A stretch of 64,000 bases of DNA from Sphingobium sp. YR768 (GTDB taxonomy: Bacteria; Pseudomonadota; Alphaproteobacteria; Sphingomonadales; Sphingomonadaceae), in NCBI RefSeq assembly GCF_900111125.1, contig NZ_FOGE01000020.1, positions 25,585 through 89,584 of the forward strand, written 5' to 3'. Below, piece after piece: positions 42,767 to 51,574 of this stretch. Within the stretch, counting starts at the first letter, position 1, and each line of letters begins with the position of its first letter. The notes below the pieces were generated by a model. The model saw nothing but the letters and a program-made list of their open reading frames with translations, had not been told where the DNA came from and did no database searches. Both the position numbers and the translations under genes were made by a program.

Positions 42767-43556
42767 TCACCCCCTCCGCCCCATCAATTGCCGCCAGCCG
42801 CCACGCGCCATGCAGCCAGCCTCGCGGACCAGACGCCTGACACGCGACCGCAGCGAATCGGACGATCCCGTCCAGTCCTGCGCCACGCGCGCGTCCCCGA
42901 ACAGGGCGGCACCGATGTCGCGCTGGCTGGCCCCCTGCCCGAGCGCATCATGGACGCGGAGCATATCGACCAATCGCGCGATCTGCGGATCGGGGGGAAA
43001 AAGCGAGCGCGAGAATTGCCGCCTGCGACACAGGTCGAGAAACCGGCGCAGCGGCAATACGCGTTGCTGCAAAGACAGGATGCCCTGCAAGCGGAAGTGC
43101 AGCAGGACGGCTTGCTGTCCTGTCAGCCGCCCTTCCTCGATATCGATACGGATATGATGCCAACCGTCGGACAGGACGGCATGTTCGCGTCCCTCCCTGC
43201 CGATGGCAACGGCGAGCCAGGGGGCGATGCGGTCGAGAACCAGGCTATCGGGATCGGCCGGATCAGCGGGGATGGCGGCGACGGCCATCGTCCCCGGGTC
43301 GAAATCGGCATGCCAGATGATCCGGGCCTCGGGCGCTGCGTGGCTCGGATGCTCGGCGAAAGTGCAGCCCCCAAAGGAGCGGCTCGGGATCGATGCCGCG
43401 CGTGGCCGTACTGGCCCGCACATGCCAGGCGATATAATCGGGATCGCGGCGCAGCCATTCCCACATGAGGCCGGCCCGGTCGATCCCGCGCAGTCGCGCA
43501 TAGCCCGCGGCATCTTGCCAATCGAGCGAAGGGCGTTCGCTGGTCGGCAAATTCAC
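42767..43556 (-). pseudogene. Frameshifted DUF6499/DUF2285 protein gene
   Basis: The first part, from a GTG at 43,556, has the DUF6499 look (WQDAAGYARLRGIDRAG, WEWLRRDPDYIAWH) and reaches DPEPLLWGLHF. The family continues with AEHPSHAAPEARIIWHADFDPG, which is in a different frame here. Removing one T from the TTT near 43,368 restores one reading frame through to the stop at 42,767. The C-terminal DUF2285 part (LQQRVLPLRRFLDLCRRR, then AALFGDARVAQDW) is intact. DUF2285 proteins are DNA-binding regulators frequent in these elements. Sequencing error or real inactivation cannot be separated. Confidence 0.75.
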
Positions 43557-43813
43557 CGGCCGCCTCTGCCGCTGCCGAGCAAGCGACGCCCAGACCATGC
43601 CGCACCGACTATGGACTCGCCATGGCAGCGTTGTGCGCACGCCAAGGCCAGCGCCGGTCTTTTTCCATAAAAGCCGTTATGATATGACAATTTTGTTACT
43701 GGAGTCGTCGGGTGCTGACATGAGACACCAGCGCCTGGCCCGATATGCCGGGAAAGGGCGAACGCCGGGCGCGCGGTGACTTGAGGCACCGCCGGTGATC
43801 GCGACATCGTCTT

Positions 43814-44590
43814 ATGAGACTGTCCAATATGGCGACGCACGTCAAATGCGTCGTGGATGCCGTGGCGAACGGCGATGATTTCGCCGTGGCCATGAAGGGG
43901 CTGACGGATCAGCTCGGCTTCCAATATTTTGCGCTGACGCATCATGTCGATCTCGCTAGGGCCAGCAGCGGCGCGATCCACCTGCATAATTATCCGACGC
44001 AATGGGCCGATTATTATCATCGCCATGCCTTGGGTGTGACCGATCCAGTCCACCGCGCGAGCCATGTGGCGCGCGTCGGCTTTCCCTGGTCGCACATGGC
44101 GGAGATGATCCCGCTGTCCGGCCGCGATCGCCGCATATTGGCATTGGGTCGCGCACAGGGCATCGGCGATGGTTTCACGGTGCCGGCGGTCCATGTGCCC
44201 GGCGAAGCGCGCGGCTCCTGCTCGTTCGCGAATGAAGCTGGCAGGCCGCTGCCGCATGACATGCTGCCGCTGGCAGAGGTTGCGGGTCTGTTCGCCTTCG
44301 AGGGCGCCCGGCGCCTCTGGTCGATCGGCAGCCTGCGGCAGGCACCGCCATGCCCGATGCTCACCGACCGGCAGCGGGACTGCGTGCTCTGGGTCGCGCG
44401 CGGCAAGAGCGACTGGGAGATCAGCCTGATCCTGAAGGTGGGCGAAGAGACGGTGGCCCGCCATATCAAGCAGGCGTGCGAGCGCTATGGCGTGAACAAG
44501 CGGACATATCTGGTGATCCTGACGCTCTTCGACGGAACACTGACCTTCTCGGATATTTTCCGCCGCCGATATTACCCTTTTCCGGAATAG
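43814..44590 (+). CDS. LuxR-family quorum-sensing transcriptional regulator
   Basis: 258 residues. The N-terminal acyl-homoserine-lactone-binding domain has the conserved Trp64, Tyr67/68, Asp77-Pro78 and Trp92 (WADYYHRHALGVTDP, PWSHM). The C-terminal LuxR helix-turn-helix is at about 184-245 (LTDRQRDCVLWVARGKSDWE, then VARHIKQACERYGV). It most likely senses the signal made by the adjacent LuxI-type enzyme, 56 nt downstream. An ATG five codons further in is an alternative start. It begins a block of plus-strand genes that leads into the lasso-peptide cluster. Confidence 0.9.
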   Translation: MRLSNMATHVKCVVDAVANGDDFAVAMKGLTDQLGFQYFALTHHVDLARASSGAIHLHNYPTQWADYYHRHALGVTDPVHRASHVARVGFPWSHMAEMIPLSGRDRRILALGRAQGIGDGFTVPAVHVPGEARGSCSFANEAGRPLPHDMLPLAEVAGLFAFEGARRLWSIGSLRQAPPCPMLTDRQRDCVLWVARGKSDWEISLILKVGEETVARHIKQACERYGVNKRTYLVILTLFDGTLTFSDIFRRRYYPFPE

Positions 44591-44613
44591 CGGCCTGACC
44601 CGTCGCGAGGCGA

Positions 44614-44636
44614 CCCTGGACCGATCACGGCCAGGG
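44614..44636 (+). promoter_or_regulatory. Inverted repeat between luxR and luxI, lux-box candidate
   Basis: CCCTGG and CCAGGG arms separated by 11 nt, just before the luxI-type start. Lux-type operators are about 20-bp dyads near luxI promoters. The GC content and proximity to the ribosome site make a leader hairpin equally possible. Confidence 0.3.
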
Positions 44637-44646
44637 AGTCCTTATC

Positions 44647-45261
44647 ATGCTGCATATCCGTCAATCCGCTGCGCGACCGGCCTCGGACGCCGTCCTGCGT
44701 TCGATGTTCGCCGCCCGCAAATCCGTCTTCGTCGACCTGCTCAAATGGGACGTGCCGGTGCTCGCCGACACCTATGAGATCGATCAATATGACGACGTCC
44801 ATGCGACCTATCTGATCCTGGCCGACCCCAACGGAACCCATCTGGGATCGGCCCGACTCCTGCCCACGAGGCGCCCCCATATATTAGGTGATTTCTATCC
44901 CGACCTCTGTGAGCACGCACCGCCGCAGGCACCGGACATCCAGGAGATCACCCGCTTCTGCCTGGATCGCCGCCTGCGGGCGGCGGAGCGGCGGCAGGTC
45001 CGCGATACGCTGGTGACCGCCCTCGTCGATCATGCCCTGGCACATGGCATCACGGCCTATAGCGCCATTGCCGAGATGGGCTGGTTGCAACAGATCCTTG
45101 CCTTTGGCTGGCGCTGCACGCCGCTCGGCCTGCCGCGCATGATCAACGGGACCATGCTCGGCGCGTTGCGCATCGACATTGCGTCGGACACAAAGGCGTT
45201 GCTTGCCGAGCGCGGCATTGTTGCGTCGCCGTTGCGTATCCACCAGCGCGTCGCAGCCTGA
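44647..45261 (+). CDS. LuxI-family acyl-homoserine-lactone synthase
   Basis: 204 residues. Conserved family residues are visible: Arg near residue 24 in AARKSVFVDLL followed by Trp34, then YEIDQYDD (Asp46, Asp49), GSARLLPT with its Arg, and EITRFCLDR with Glu and Arg. The enzyme makes AHL from SAM and acyl-ACP. It is paired with the LuxR regulator in the usual tandem order. The next gene (PhyH) begins 13 nt after its stop, so AHL production is likely co-transcribed with the dioxygenase and the GntR gene. Confidence 0.9.
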   Translation: MLHIRQSAARPASDAVLRSMFAARKSVFVDLLKWDVPVLADTYEIDQYDDVHATYLILADPNGTHLGSARLLPTRRPHILGDFYPDLCEHAPPQAPDIQEITRFCLDRRLRAAERRQVRDTLVTALVDHALAHGITAYSAIAEMGWLQQILAFGWRCTPLGLPRMINGTMLGALRIDIASDTKALLAERGIVASPLRIHQRVAA

Positions 45262-45274
45262 GGGAGACGCCGCC

Positions 45275-46156
45275 ATGACCGTCTCCATCACTCTCTCCCA
45301 AGCGATATCGCGCCACGCGACCGAACTTAAGACGCACGGCTATTGCCTCGTCCCGGATGCCCTGCCGGCTGCGGCCATCGCGGCGCTCGACGACGATCTG
45401 GCCGGGGATTTCGCCCGAACGCCTTTTGGCCAAGGCCATTTCTATGGCGAAACCACGAAGCGCTTCGGTCGGCTCCTGATCCGGTCCGACCATGCCAGGG
45501 CGCTGGTCCAGCATGCACTGATACTCGGCATTGTCGAAACGATCCTGACGCCCTGGTGCGACTGCATCCAGCTGAACACGACCCAGGCGATCGCCATCCA
45601 GCGCGGCGCCCCGGCTCAGTTGCCCCACCGGGATCAAGATATGTGGCGCGGACCGGTCGGCGAGGTCGAATATCTCGTCAATGTGATGTGGCCGCTGACG
45701 CCGTTCACGCCGGACAATGGCGCGACCCTGATATGGCCGCGCAGTCATGGCGCCAACGCGCTGGACGCCGAACCGCCAGAGGCACCGTTGCCTGCCGAAA
45801 TGGCGCCGGGCGCGGCGCTTCTCCTGCTGGGCTCCACCCTGCACGGCGCGGGCGCAAATATCACCGGCGCGGTCCGGCGCGGCCTTGTCGTGGGCTATGC
45901 GCTCGGCTGGCTCAAGCCTTATGAAAATCCCTGGCTGGCCTATCCCCCGGCGATCGCCCGGACCTTTCCGCCCGCATTGGCAGGGCTGGTCGGCTATCGC
46001 CAGCACCGGCCCAATCTCGGCAATTATGAGGGCCGATGTCCCTCCGTCCTTCTGGGCGACCATGGCGGCGCGCCGCTGGGCGCGATTGATGCACTGCGTC
46101 CAGACCAGCAGGCGGTGCTCGATGCCCATGCGCGTGATCAACAGGCGGCATCATGA
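45275..46156 (+). CDS. Phytanoyl-CoA dioxygenase (PhyH)-family Fe(II)/2-oxoglutarate oxygenase
   Basis: 293 residues from the ATG at 45,275, preceded by GAGGGAG. The facial-triad pattern is seen: PHRDQDMW (His and Asp) and distal STLHGAGAN (His), with an Arg following for 2-oxoglutarate (AVRRGLVVGYALG). The start HGYCLVPDALP is typical of PhyH proteins. Substrate unknown. It is between luxI (13 nt) and gntR (4-nt ATGA overlap) and upstream of the lasso genes. It could modify the peptide, the signal or an unrelated metabolite; peptide hydroxylation is only a hypothesis. Confidence 0.85.
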   Translation: MTVSITLSQAISRHATELKTHGYCLVPDALPAAAIAALDDDLAGDFARTPFGQGHFYGETTKRFGRLLIRSDHARALVQHALILGIVETILTPWCDCIQLNTTQAIAIQRGAPAQLPHRDQDMWRGPVGEVEYLVNVMWPLTPFTPDNGATLIWPRSHGANALDAEPPEAPLPAEMAPGAALLLLGSTLHGAGANITGAVRRGLVVGYALGWLKPYENPWLAYPPAIARTFPPALAGLVGYRQHRPNLGNYEGRCPSVLLGDHGGAPLGAIDALRPDQQAVLDAHARDQQAAS

Positions 46157-46761
46157 ATGCGGGCCCGACCGTCGAACGGGTCCATGACGCGCTGCGCCAG
46201 CGCATCATGCGCCGCGACTATCGGCCCGGCGACCGCCTGGACCCGGCGGTCCTCGCCGCGCCGCTGTCGTCGAGCGTGACCCCGGTCCGCGACGCGCTCC
46301 ATCTGCTGACCGGGGAAGGCCTGGTCGAAACGCGCACGAGCGGCGGCTTCTATATTCCCGCCCTGGACGAACCAGCCCTGAAGGATCGCTACGACTGGTC
46401 GGCCCAATTGCTGGTGCTTGCGATCCGCGCATGGCCCGGCGTGACGACCGCGATCATGCCGACCGCCATGGAAGAGTTGCCATCGATCGCCGATCGCACT
46501 GGCGCGATCTTCCTGGCGATCGCCAGCCAGTCGGCCAATGGCGAACATCGCCGCGCCATCGACCGGCTCAATGCGCGCCTTCATGCGGTCCGCTCGGTCG
46601 AGACGCATATACTCGATGATATCGAGGCGGAACTGACGGCGATTGCGTCCGCCACCGCCCATGGCGAGCGCGACCGGCTGCGTCGCCTGATCCTGGTCTA
46701 TCATCGCCGTCGGCGTCGGGCCGCCGCCCCCATCGTCCGGGCGGTCTATCGGGTCGAATGA
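46153..46761 (+). CDS. GntR-family transcriptional regulator (FadR-like)
   Basis: 202 residues, coupled to PhyH by an ATGA overlap. N-terminal winged helix-turn-helix: RVHDALRQRIMRRDYRPGDRL, then LSSSVTPVRDALHLLTGEGLV and TRTSGGFYIP, the classic GntR signature. The C-terminal helical part (about 75-200) is FadR/FCD-like and would bind an effector. It lies 122 nt before the lasso precursor, with an AT-rich repeat region between. Regulation of the lasso operon is the obvious guess. Confidence 0.87.
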   Translation: MNAGPTVERVHDALRQRIMRRDYRPGDRLDPAVLAAPLSSSVTPVRDALHLLTGEGLVETRTSGGFYIPALDEPALKDRYDWSAQLLVLAIRAWPGVTTAIMPTAMEELPSIADRTGAIFLAIASQSANGEHRRAIDRLNARLHAVRSVETHILDDIEAELTAIASATAHGERDRLRRLILVYHRRRRRAAAPIVRAVYRVE

Positions 46762-46790
46762 CCCCGTCGTCAAACCTGCCAGCCAAACAA

Positions 46791-46823
46791 TATCGATATA
46801 GAATCGGTATAAAATTCGGATAG
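46791..46823 (+). promoter_or_regulatory. AT-rich iterated GRTATA elements upstream of the lasso precursor
   Basis: TATCGATA palindrome at 46,791-46,798, then GATATA (46,795), GGTATA (46,806) and GGATAG (46,818), spaced 11 and 12 nt, about one helical turn. They are 60-90 nt before the precursor start. Candidate operator or promoter element for the lasso operon; the binding protein is unknown. Confidence 0.35.
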
Positions 46824-46883
46824 CGAAACGGGCTTCCTACACTGCCATGGCTGCATGTCGCAGCATGACAGAAGGAGTCCATC

Positions 46884-47003
46884 ATGGAACGCGCAGACAC
46901 TTTGATCGACCTCGGAACCGCAAGCATCGAGACCAAGGGACCGGGCGGCATCGCCGGCGATGTCGGCCTGAACCAGGAACTCACCGGCCTGTCGGACGAT
47001 TGA
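46884..47003 (+). CDS. Lasso peptide precursor (A protein)
   Basis: 39 residues, with a strong ribosome site AGAAGGAG 6 nt before the ATG. Leader: MERADTLIDLGTASIETK (18 residues), with the required Thr at position -2. Predicted core: 21 residues starting GPGGIAGD and continuing VGLNQELTGLSDD. Gly1 and Asp8 would close an 8-residue macrolactam ring; the tail threads through it. The core resembles sphingonodin I from memory (same start and same LSDD end), with a different loop. It is directly upstream of the B and C maturation genes, which makes the call secure despite its size. Confidence 0.9.
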   Translation: MERADTLIDLGTASIETKGPGGIAGDVGLNQELTGLSDD

Positions 47004-47052
47004 TGCGGTGGCGCGCGGCTTCGGCCGCGCGCCATTGTGTCGGGCATCTCCC

Positions 47053-47715
47053 ATGGCTGGCTATAGGCTCCGCACCGGCTTGAGCTTCTGCCGGATCGAC
47101 AACCGAACGCTGTTTCTCGACCTGCAGGCCGACCGCTATTTCGGCCTGAGCGCGCCACTCGACACGGCGTTCCAGACGCTGCTCGACACCGGCGGCGCCG
47201 ATCCCGCACTGACGATACTGGTCGAGATGGACATTCTCATCCCCAATCCAGAAGACAGGCTTCCGAGCCCCTGCCCTGCCGCATCCCCGGGGCCAATCCT
47301 GCCCCCGCCATTAGAGCCCCACTCCCGCCCCTCGCTACTGGCCATAGCCGTGGCAATAATCACTCGAGCCCACTGGGCGCTGCGCGTCCGCTATTGCCCG
47401 CTCACCGCCAATATCGATCGGCTGGCCCGGCGCAAGGACGCACTTGCCTCGGGGCCGCGACCGACATCGGCGACGATCGCACGGCTGGCCGAAGCGCACC
47501 GCCGCGCCGGGCTGATCCTGTCCGCGCGCGACCAGTGTCTCCCCACGTCCATGGCGCTGATGGCCGCCCTGACCGCGCGAGGCGCCAACCCCACCCTGGT
47601 ACTGGGCGTCAAGCTCGATCCGTTTCAGGCGCATTGCTGGGTCGAACTGGCAGGCACCGTCCTCAACGACGCGCCCGACGATGTGCGGCCCTTCACCCCG
47701 ATCAGGCGGGTGTGA
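47053..47715 (+). CDS. Lasso peptide B protein: RRE fused to transglutaminase-like leader peptidase
   Basis: 220 residues from the ATG at 47,053; a GTG at 47,008 is an alternative. The N-terminal RiPP recognition element is visible (YRLRTGLSFCRIDNRTLFLDL, residues 4-24, then DRYFGL). The C-terminal peptidase has the Cys-His-Asp triad: Cys in RDQCLPTSMAL, His in QAHCWVEL, Asp in VLNDAPDDV. It binds and removes the leader peptide before cyclisation. The fused B1-B2 form is usual for proteobacterial lasso clusters. Its stop shares one base with the C gene start (TGATG). Confidence 0.92.
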   Translation: MAGYRLRTGLSFCRIDNRTLFLDLQADRYFGLSAPLDTAFQTLLDTGGADPALTILVEMDILIPNPEDRLPSPCPAASPGPILPPPLEPHSRPSLLAIAVAIITRAHWALRVRYCPLTANIDRLARRKDALASGPRPTSATIARLAEAHRRAGLILSARDQCLPTSMALMAALTARGANPTLVLGVKLDPFQAHCWVELAGTVLNDAPDDVRPFTPIRRV

Positions 47716-49454
47716 TGGAAAACTATCTCATCCTTGCCAGCAGCATGGCGGACCCGGCACCGATCCCGGCCTGGATCAAAGCGGCGATCGCCGATCGGCC
47801 GGACCTTGATATCGTCATCGACGAAGCCGCGCTTCTGGTCGCGACGACGCCGGGCCTCACGCCGGCCAAAATGGCGCGCGAGGGCGAATGGGCACTTGGA
47901 GACGTCTTCCAGCGGGGGACCAGCGACCGCGCGCATTTTAAAAGCAACACGGCGGCACCCATGCGCCCACACAAGCTTATGCGGGACTATTGGGGCCATT
48001 ATGTCGCGATCCTGCGCGATGGTCCCACAGTCCTGGAGATCGCGCGCGCGCCATTCGGCCGCCTCCCCTGCCTCTATACGCAACGCGATGGCCTGACCTT
48101 GATCGCGTCGGACCTTGCGCTTCTCGCTTTGGCGGGATGGATGCCGTCCGGCATCGACTGGAGCGCGATTGCCCATCGGCTGGCGTTCCAGAATATCGCT
48201 TCGCCCATCACATGCCTCTCGGGCGTGACGGAACTGCGGGGCGGGACTTGCGTGCGGATCGGCGACGGTACCATCACGGTGACACAGGCCTGGACGCCGT
48301 GGGACCATGGCGGCCGCCGCCATTGGGCCAGCGATCGCGACGAGGCGGCGGATGTCGTGCGCCGGGCGGTCACGGCGGCCGTCCGCGCCTGCCGTGGCGA
48401 TGCCGCGCGCGTGCTCCTCATGCTTTCGGGCGGTCTCGATTCCTCGATACTGGCCGCGACGCTCGCCAGTCAGGGCGGTGCCTTCGAATGCTTCAACCTG
48501 TCCAGTCATAGCGGAAATGGCGATGAAAGACGCTATGCGCGCGCGGTGGTGAGCCATCTCGGCGCCCCGATCCTCGAAGCGGAATGGGACGTCGGGCTGG
48601 TCGATATCAGCCGGTCGCACGCGGCGGGATTGCCGAACCCCGTGGCCCGCAGCTTCATGCAGGGCACCAATGCGCTCCTGGGGCAAGCGATTGCGACATC
48701 CGGCGCCGATCTGTCGATCGATGGCGGCGCAGGCGACAATGTCTTCTGTGCGTTGCAGTCGGCCGCCCCGGTGACCGATGCGCTGGTGCGCGGCGGGCGG
48801 TTGCACGAGGCCTGGGCGGTAGCGCTCTCGATCGCCTCGCTGGCGCAGGTCGGTGCGGCGACGGTTTTTACGCAGGCGATCAAACGGGCCTTCCGACGCT
48901 CGCCCACCTATCGCTGGCATGGCGAAACCCAATATCTGGCGTCGGACATGGTCAGCGACCAGGCCATCATCGCAGGGCATCCCTGGTTGCAGGTGCCCAA
49001 GGGCGCCGAGACCGGGACGGCGGCGCACATCGCGCTGATCGTCGCTGCGCAGACATGGGCCGAGGCCAGCGACCTGCACAGTCCCGTGCGCCATGCCTCG
49101 CCGCTGGCCTCGCAACCCGTCGTGGAGGCGTGCCTGCGGGTCCCGAGCTGGTGGTGGTTTGCGGACGGACGCAATCGCGTGATCGCCCGCAAGGCCTATG
49201 CCGCCCGCTTGCCGGCCAAGATCATCGAACGCCGATCGAAAGGCTCCCCCGACGGCTATATCGCCGCCCTGTACGCCGCCAACCGAACCACCATCCGCGA
49301 TATGCTTCTCGACGGTCGATTACGCGCGGCGGGCATGCTCGACGTGCCCGCGCTCGAGCGCGCGCTGGGCGACAGCGGCCCGCTGCGGGGCACCAACTAT
49401 CACCGGCTCATGCGCCTTGCAGACGTCGAGGCCTGGATCGCGGGCCGGTCCTGA
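47715..49454 (+). CDS. Lasso peptide C protein: asparagine-synthetase-like macrolactam cyclase
   Basis: 579 residues. The ATP-PPase motif LSGGLDSSIL (about 237-246) marks an asparagine-synthetase B-type domain. It activates the ring Asp/Glu side chain by adenylation and joins it to the N-terminus of the core. The N-terminal glutaminase-like domain lacks an obvious catalytic Cys2, as in other lasso cyclases. It is coupled to the B gene by TGATG. The 3' end overlaps the convergent isopeptidase gene by 55 nt. No dedicated lasso ABC exporter (D gene) is present. Confidence 0.92.
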   Translation: MENYLILASSMADPAPIPAWIKAAIADRPDLDIVIDEAALLVATTPGLTPAKMAREGEWALGDVFQRGTSDRAHFKSNTAAPMRPHKLMRDYWGHYVAILRDGPTVLEIARAPFGRLPCLYTQRDGLTLIASDLALLALAGWMPSGIDWSAIAHRLAFQNIASPITCLSGVTELRGGTCVRIGDGTITVTQAWTPWDHGGRRHWASDRDEAADVVRRAVTAAVRACRGDAARVLLMLSGGLDSSILAATLASQGGAFECFNLSSHSGNGDERRYARAVVSHLGAPILEAEWDVGLVDISRSHAAGLPNPVARSFMQGTNALLGQAIATSGADLSIDGGAGDNVFCALQSAAPVTDALVRGGRLHEAWAVALSIASLAQVGAATVFTQAIKRAFRRSPTYRWHGETQYLASDMVSDQAIIAGHPWLQVPKGAETGTAAHIALIVAAQTWAEASDLHSPVRHASPLASQPVVEACLRVPSWWWFADGRNRVIARKAYAARLPAKIIERRSKGSPDGYIAALYAANRTTIRDMLLDGRLRAAGMLDVPALERALGDSGPLRGTNYHRLMRLADVEAWIAGRS

Positions 49455-51574
49455 CCGCCGCCTACCCTCCCCTGCTGTTCGCGGAGCTTGCGCCACCGCG
49501 CATATTGCGCCGCCTTGTGCGGGTCCGGATCGATCGTGTCGCGCAGCCAATAGTCGAACCAGTCAAGATTGCGTTCATAGATGGCGAGCCGATGGGCGGG
49601 CTGCCATTTATTATGATATTCGTCCGGAAACACATAGAGATCGACCGGCTTGCCCTGCTCGCGTAGCGCGGCGTAGACGTCGATCGCCGTCAGATATTCC
49701 CGGTCCGCCAGTTGCATGAGCAAGGGTGTGTCGATCGTCGCCGCATTCTGGATCAGCGACCCGGGCGCCCAGAAGCGACGGTCGTCGGCGGTCGCCGCAG
49801 GCCATCCCTGCCCGCGCATGGTACGGGCAAAGGCAGGGCCGAATGTCGCATTGACCATCCACGGCTCAAGGCAGCAGGTGCTGACAGCTGCCGCAGCGAA
49901 GCGATGGCTGTTGATCAGCGCGAAGCCGACCGTACTCGACCCGTCGCTCAATCCGGTGATGCCGATGCGTGCCGGATCGGCGACGCCCAGGTCGATGACG
50001 CGCTGCACCCCGACCATCACGGCCGAGTGCAGGCTGCGCCGCTCGGCCCAATTCGCCGTGTTGGCGGCGTTCAGCCGGTCCGCGTCGGTGGCGTTCGCAT
50101 CGGCCTCGGCGACGAAAGGCGGACGATGCAGGCTGAGCACGGCAAAGCCGCGCGCGGCAAAGACATGGATCGGATATTCATTGCCCGTCGCGCCGCGCAG
50201 GAAGCCACTGCTCCAATAGGTCGTGACGATGAGCGGATGGCGCATGCCCGGCCTGTGGCCGGGTGGCAGGACCAGGTCGCCGCGCACCTCGAGCCTGCGA
50301 TCGTTCCGCCAACGGAGCCGCTGGACCTTGCCGAAACGGATCGCCGCAAAATCCGGATTGGGCACATAGAGCGTCGCAGCCTGACCCGTCCGTGGATCGA
50401 TCCGCAAGATATGGCGGGGCACGGTCGCGCTCTCCGCCAGGCAGATAAGCTGCGCCTTCGCCAGGACACAGCCATCGAGCACCCCGCTTGTGCGCAGGAT
50501 CGCACGCGGCTGGCCCGCCCCGGGCTGCCAGCGATAGAGGACCAGATCGCCCAGATCCCAGCCTTCCCGCCGCAGGAACAAGAGCGGACCGCCTTGCGGC
50601 ATCCACCATAGGCCGGTGAATTTGCCGCGGCAGGCCGCTTCGGTACAGGCGACAGGATCACCCGACGCCAGGCTTGCCCGCAGCAGCAGGGAGCTGACGA
50701 TATTCTCGCTACTATGCACCGTCCAGACGCGGCGGCCATCGCCCGCCTCGGCGGCAGGCAGCGGCGCGGGCGTGTTCAACCTGTCGGGCGGTAGCCCCAT
50801 GGCGTCATCGCCACGGGCGGGGTGAACGGCGAGGCTGGCGATATCGACGGCATAGTGGGACAAGGGCGTCGTGGCGACCGGCAAAGGGACGGGGCTCATG
50901 GCCGGCACGAAGCGGTCGTCATAGGGATAGCCCGTGAGCGCCTCACTGGCATCGGCGGCCCGTTCGACCAGCTGTCCGGTCCGGGCCGCGTACAGGAGCG
51001 CCTTGCCGTCGGCCCGCCAGGCGAACTGCTCGATATCGACGGAAGAATGGGTGAGCGCATGCGCCATGCCGCCCTCCGCACGGGCGATCCAGAGCTGCGT
51101 CACGCCCTGGTCCCGCCGCAAATAGGCGATCCAGCGGCCATCGGGGGACCAGGACGGCGTCACCACCGCGGGATAGCCGATGGGCGTGATCAGCCCGCGC
51201 ACATTACCCGGGGCCAGGATCATCTCGCCCCCCTGGTCGATAAGGCGCGGTCGCGCGCCGACGACGAGGTCCATCGCCGCGAGCCCGACGCAGATGCTGT
51301 TCGAGGCCGGATCGGGCCGGCTGATGATGAAGGCGGCGCGGGTCTGGTCGGGGGCGACGGCCAACGGGCTGGGTCCGCCGAGCAGCGCGCCGTCGGGTCG
51401 ACCGATGTCGCGCACGCGCGCAAGATCGAGGGACGTGATCGATCGCTTAGGCCCCGTCGGCGGTGCCGCACCCGGCAACAGGTCGGCGCAGCGCGCCCAC
51501 CCCGGAGACGACAGCGCGAGCATCATCACGCACGCGCCGAAAAGGCCCGTCTTCCCGAGCGCCACCCTTACCAT
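49400..51574 (-). CDS. Lasso peptide isopeptidase (AtxE2-like, S9 prolyl-oligopeptidase family)
   Basis: 724 residues. Signal peptide MVRVALGKTGLFGACVMML followed by a cleavage region near WARCA; a cysteine here could also mean lipidation. A beta-propeller-like region (about 90-430) precedes the alpha/beta-hydrolase domain. Ser nucleophile in GLSDGSS, Asp in the LADREYLTAID or PDEY region, and His in DEYHNKWQPAH give the triad. Such enzymes hydrolyse the isopeptide bond of imported lasso peptides. It is convergent with the C gene and overlaps the TonB receptor gene by 7 nt, the typical arrangement in sphingomonads and Caulobacter. Confidence 0.9.
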   Translation of the reverse strand: MVRVALGKTGLFGACVMMLALSSPGWARCADLLPGAAPPTGPKRSITSLDLARVRDIGRPDGALLGGPSPLAVAPDQTRAAFIISRPDPASNSICVGLAAMDLVVGARPRLIDQGGEMILAPGNVRGLITPIGYPAVVTPSWSPDGRWIAYLRRDQGVTQLWIARAEGGMAHALTHSSVDIEQFAWRADGKALLYAARTGQLVERAADASEALTGYPYDDRFVPAMSPVPLPVATTPLSHYAVDIASLAVHPARGDDAMGLPPDRLNTPAPLPAAEAGDGRRVWTVHSSENIVSSLLLRASLASGDPVACTEAACRGKFTGLWWMPQGGPLLFLRREGWDLGDLVLYRWQPGAGQPRAILRTSGVLDGCVLAKAQLICLAESATVPRHILRIDPRTGQAATLYVPNPDFAAIRFGKVQRLRWRNDRRLEVRGDLVLPPGHRPGMRHPLIVTTYWSSGFLRGATGNEYPIHVFAARGFAVLSLHRPPFVAEADANATDADRLNAANTANWAERRSLHSAVMVGVQRVIDLGVADPARIGITGLSDGSSTVGFALINSHRFAAAAVSTCCLEPWMVNATFGPAFARTMRGQGWPAATADDRRFWAPGSLIQNAATIDTPLLMQLADREYLTAIDVYAALREQGKPVDLYVFPDEYHNKWQPAHRLAIYERNLDWFDYWLRDTIDPDPHKAAQYARWRKLREQQGRVGGGQDRPAIQASTSARRMSR

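Noticed and set aside
43553..44464. 303-codon minus-strand frame over luxR
   Set aside because: Antisense to a well-supported LuxR protein; no motif.
46847..47083. Plus-strand frame overlapping the lasso precursor in another register
   Set aside because: The 39-codon frame has the ribosome site and all lasso hallmarks; the other has none.
47625..49115. 496-codon minus-strand frame opposite the lasso cyclase
   Set aside because: The plus strand carries an intact cyclase with SGGLDSS; the opposite frame has no recognisable family.
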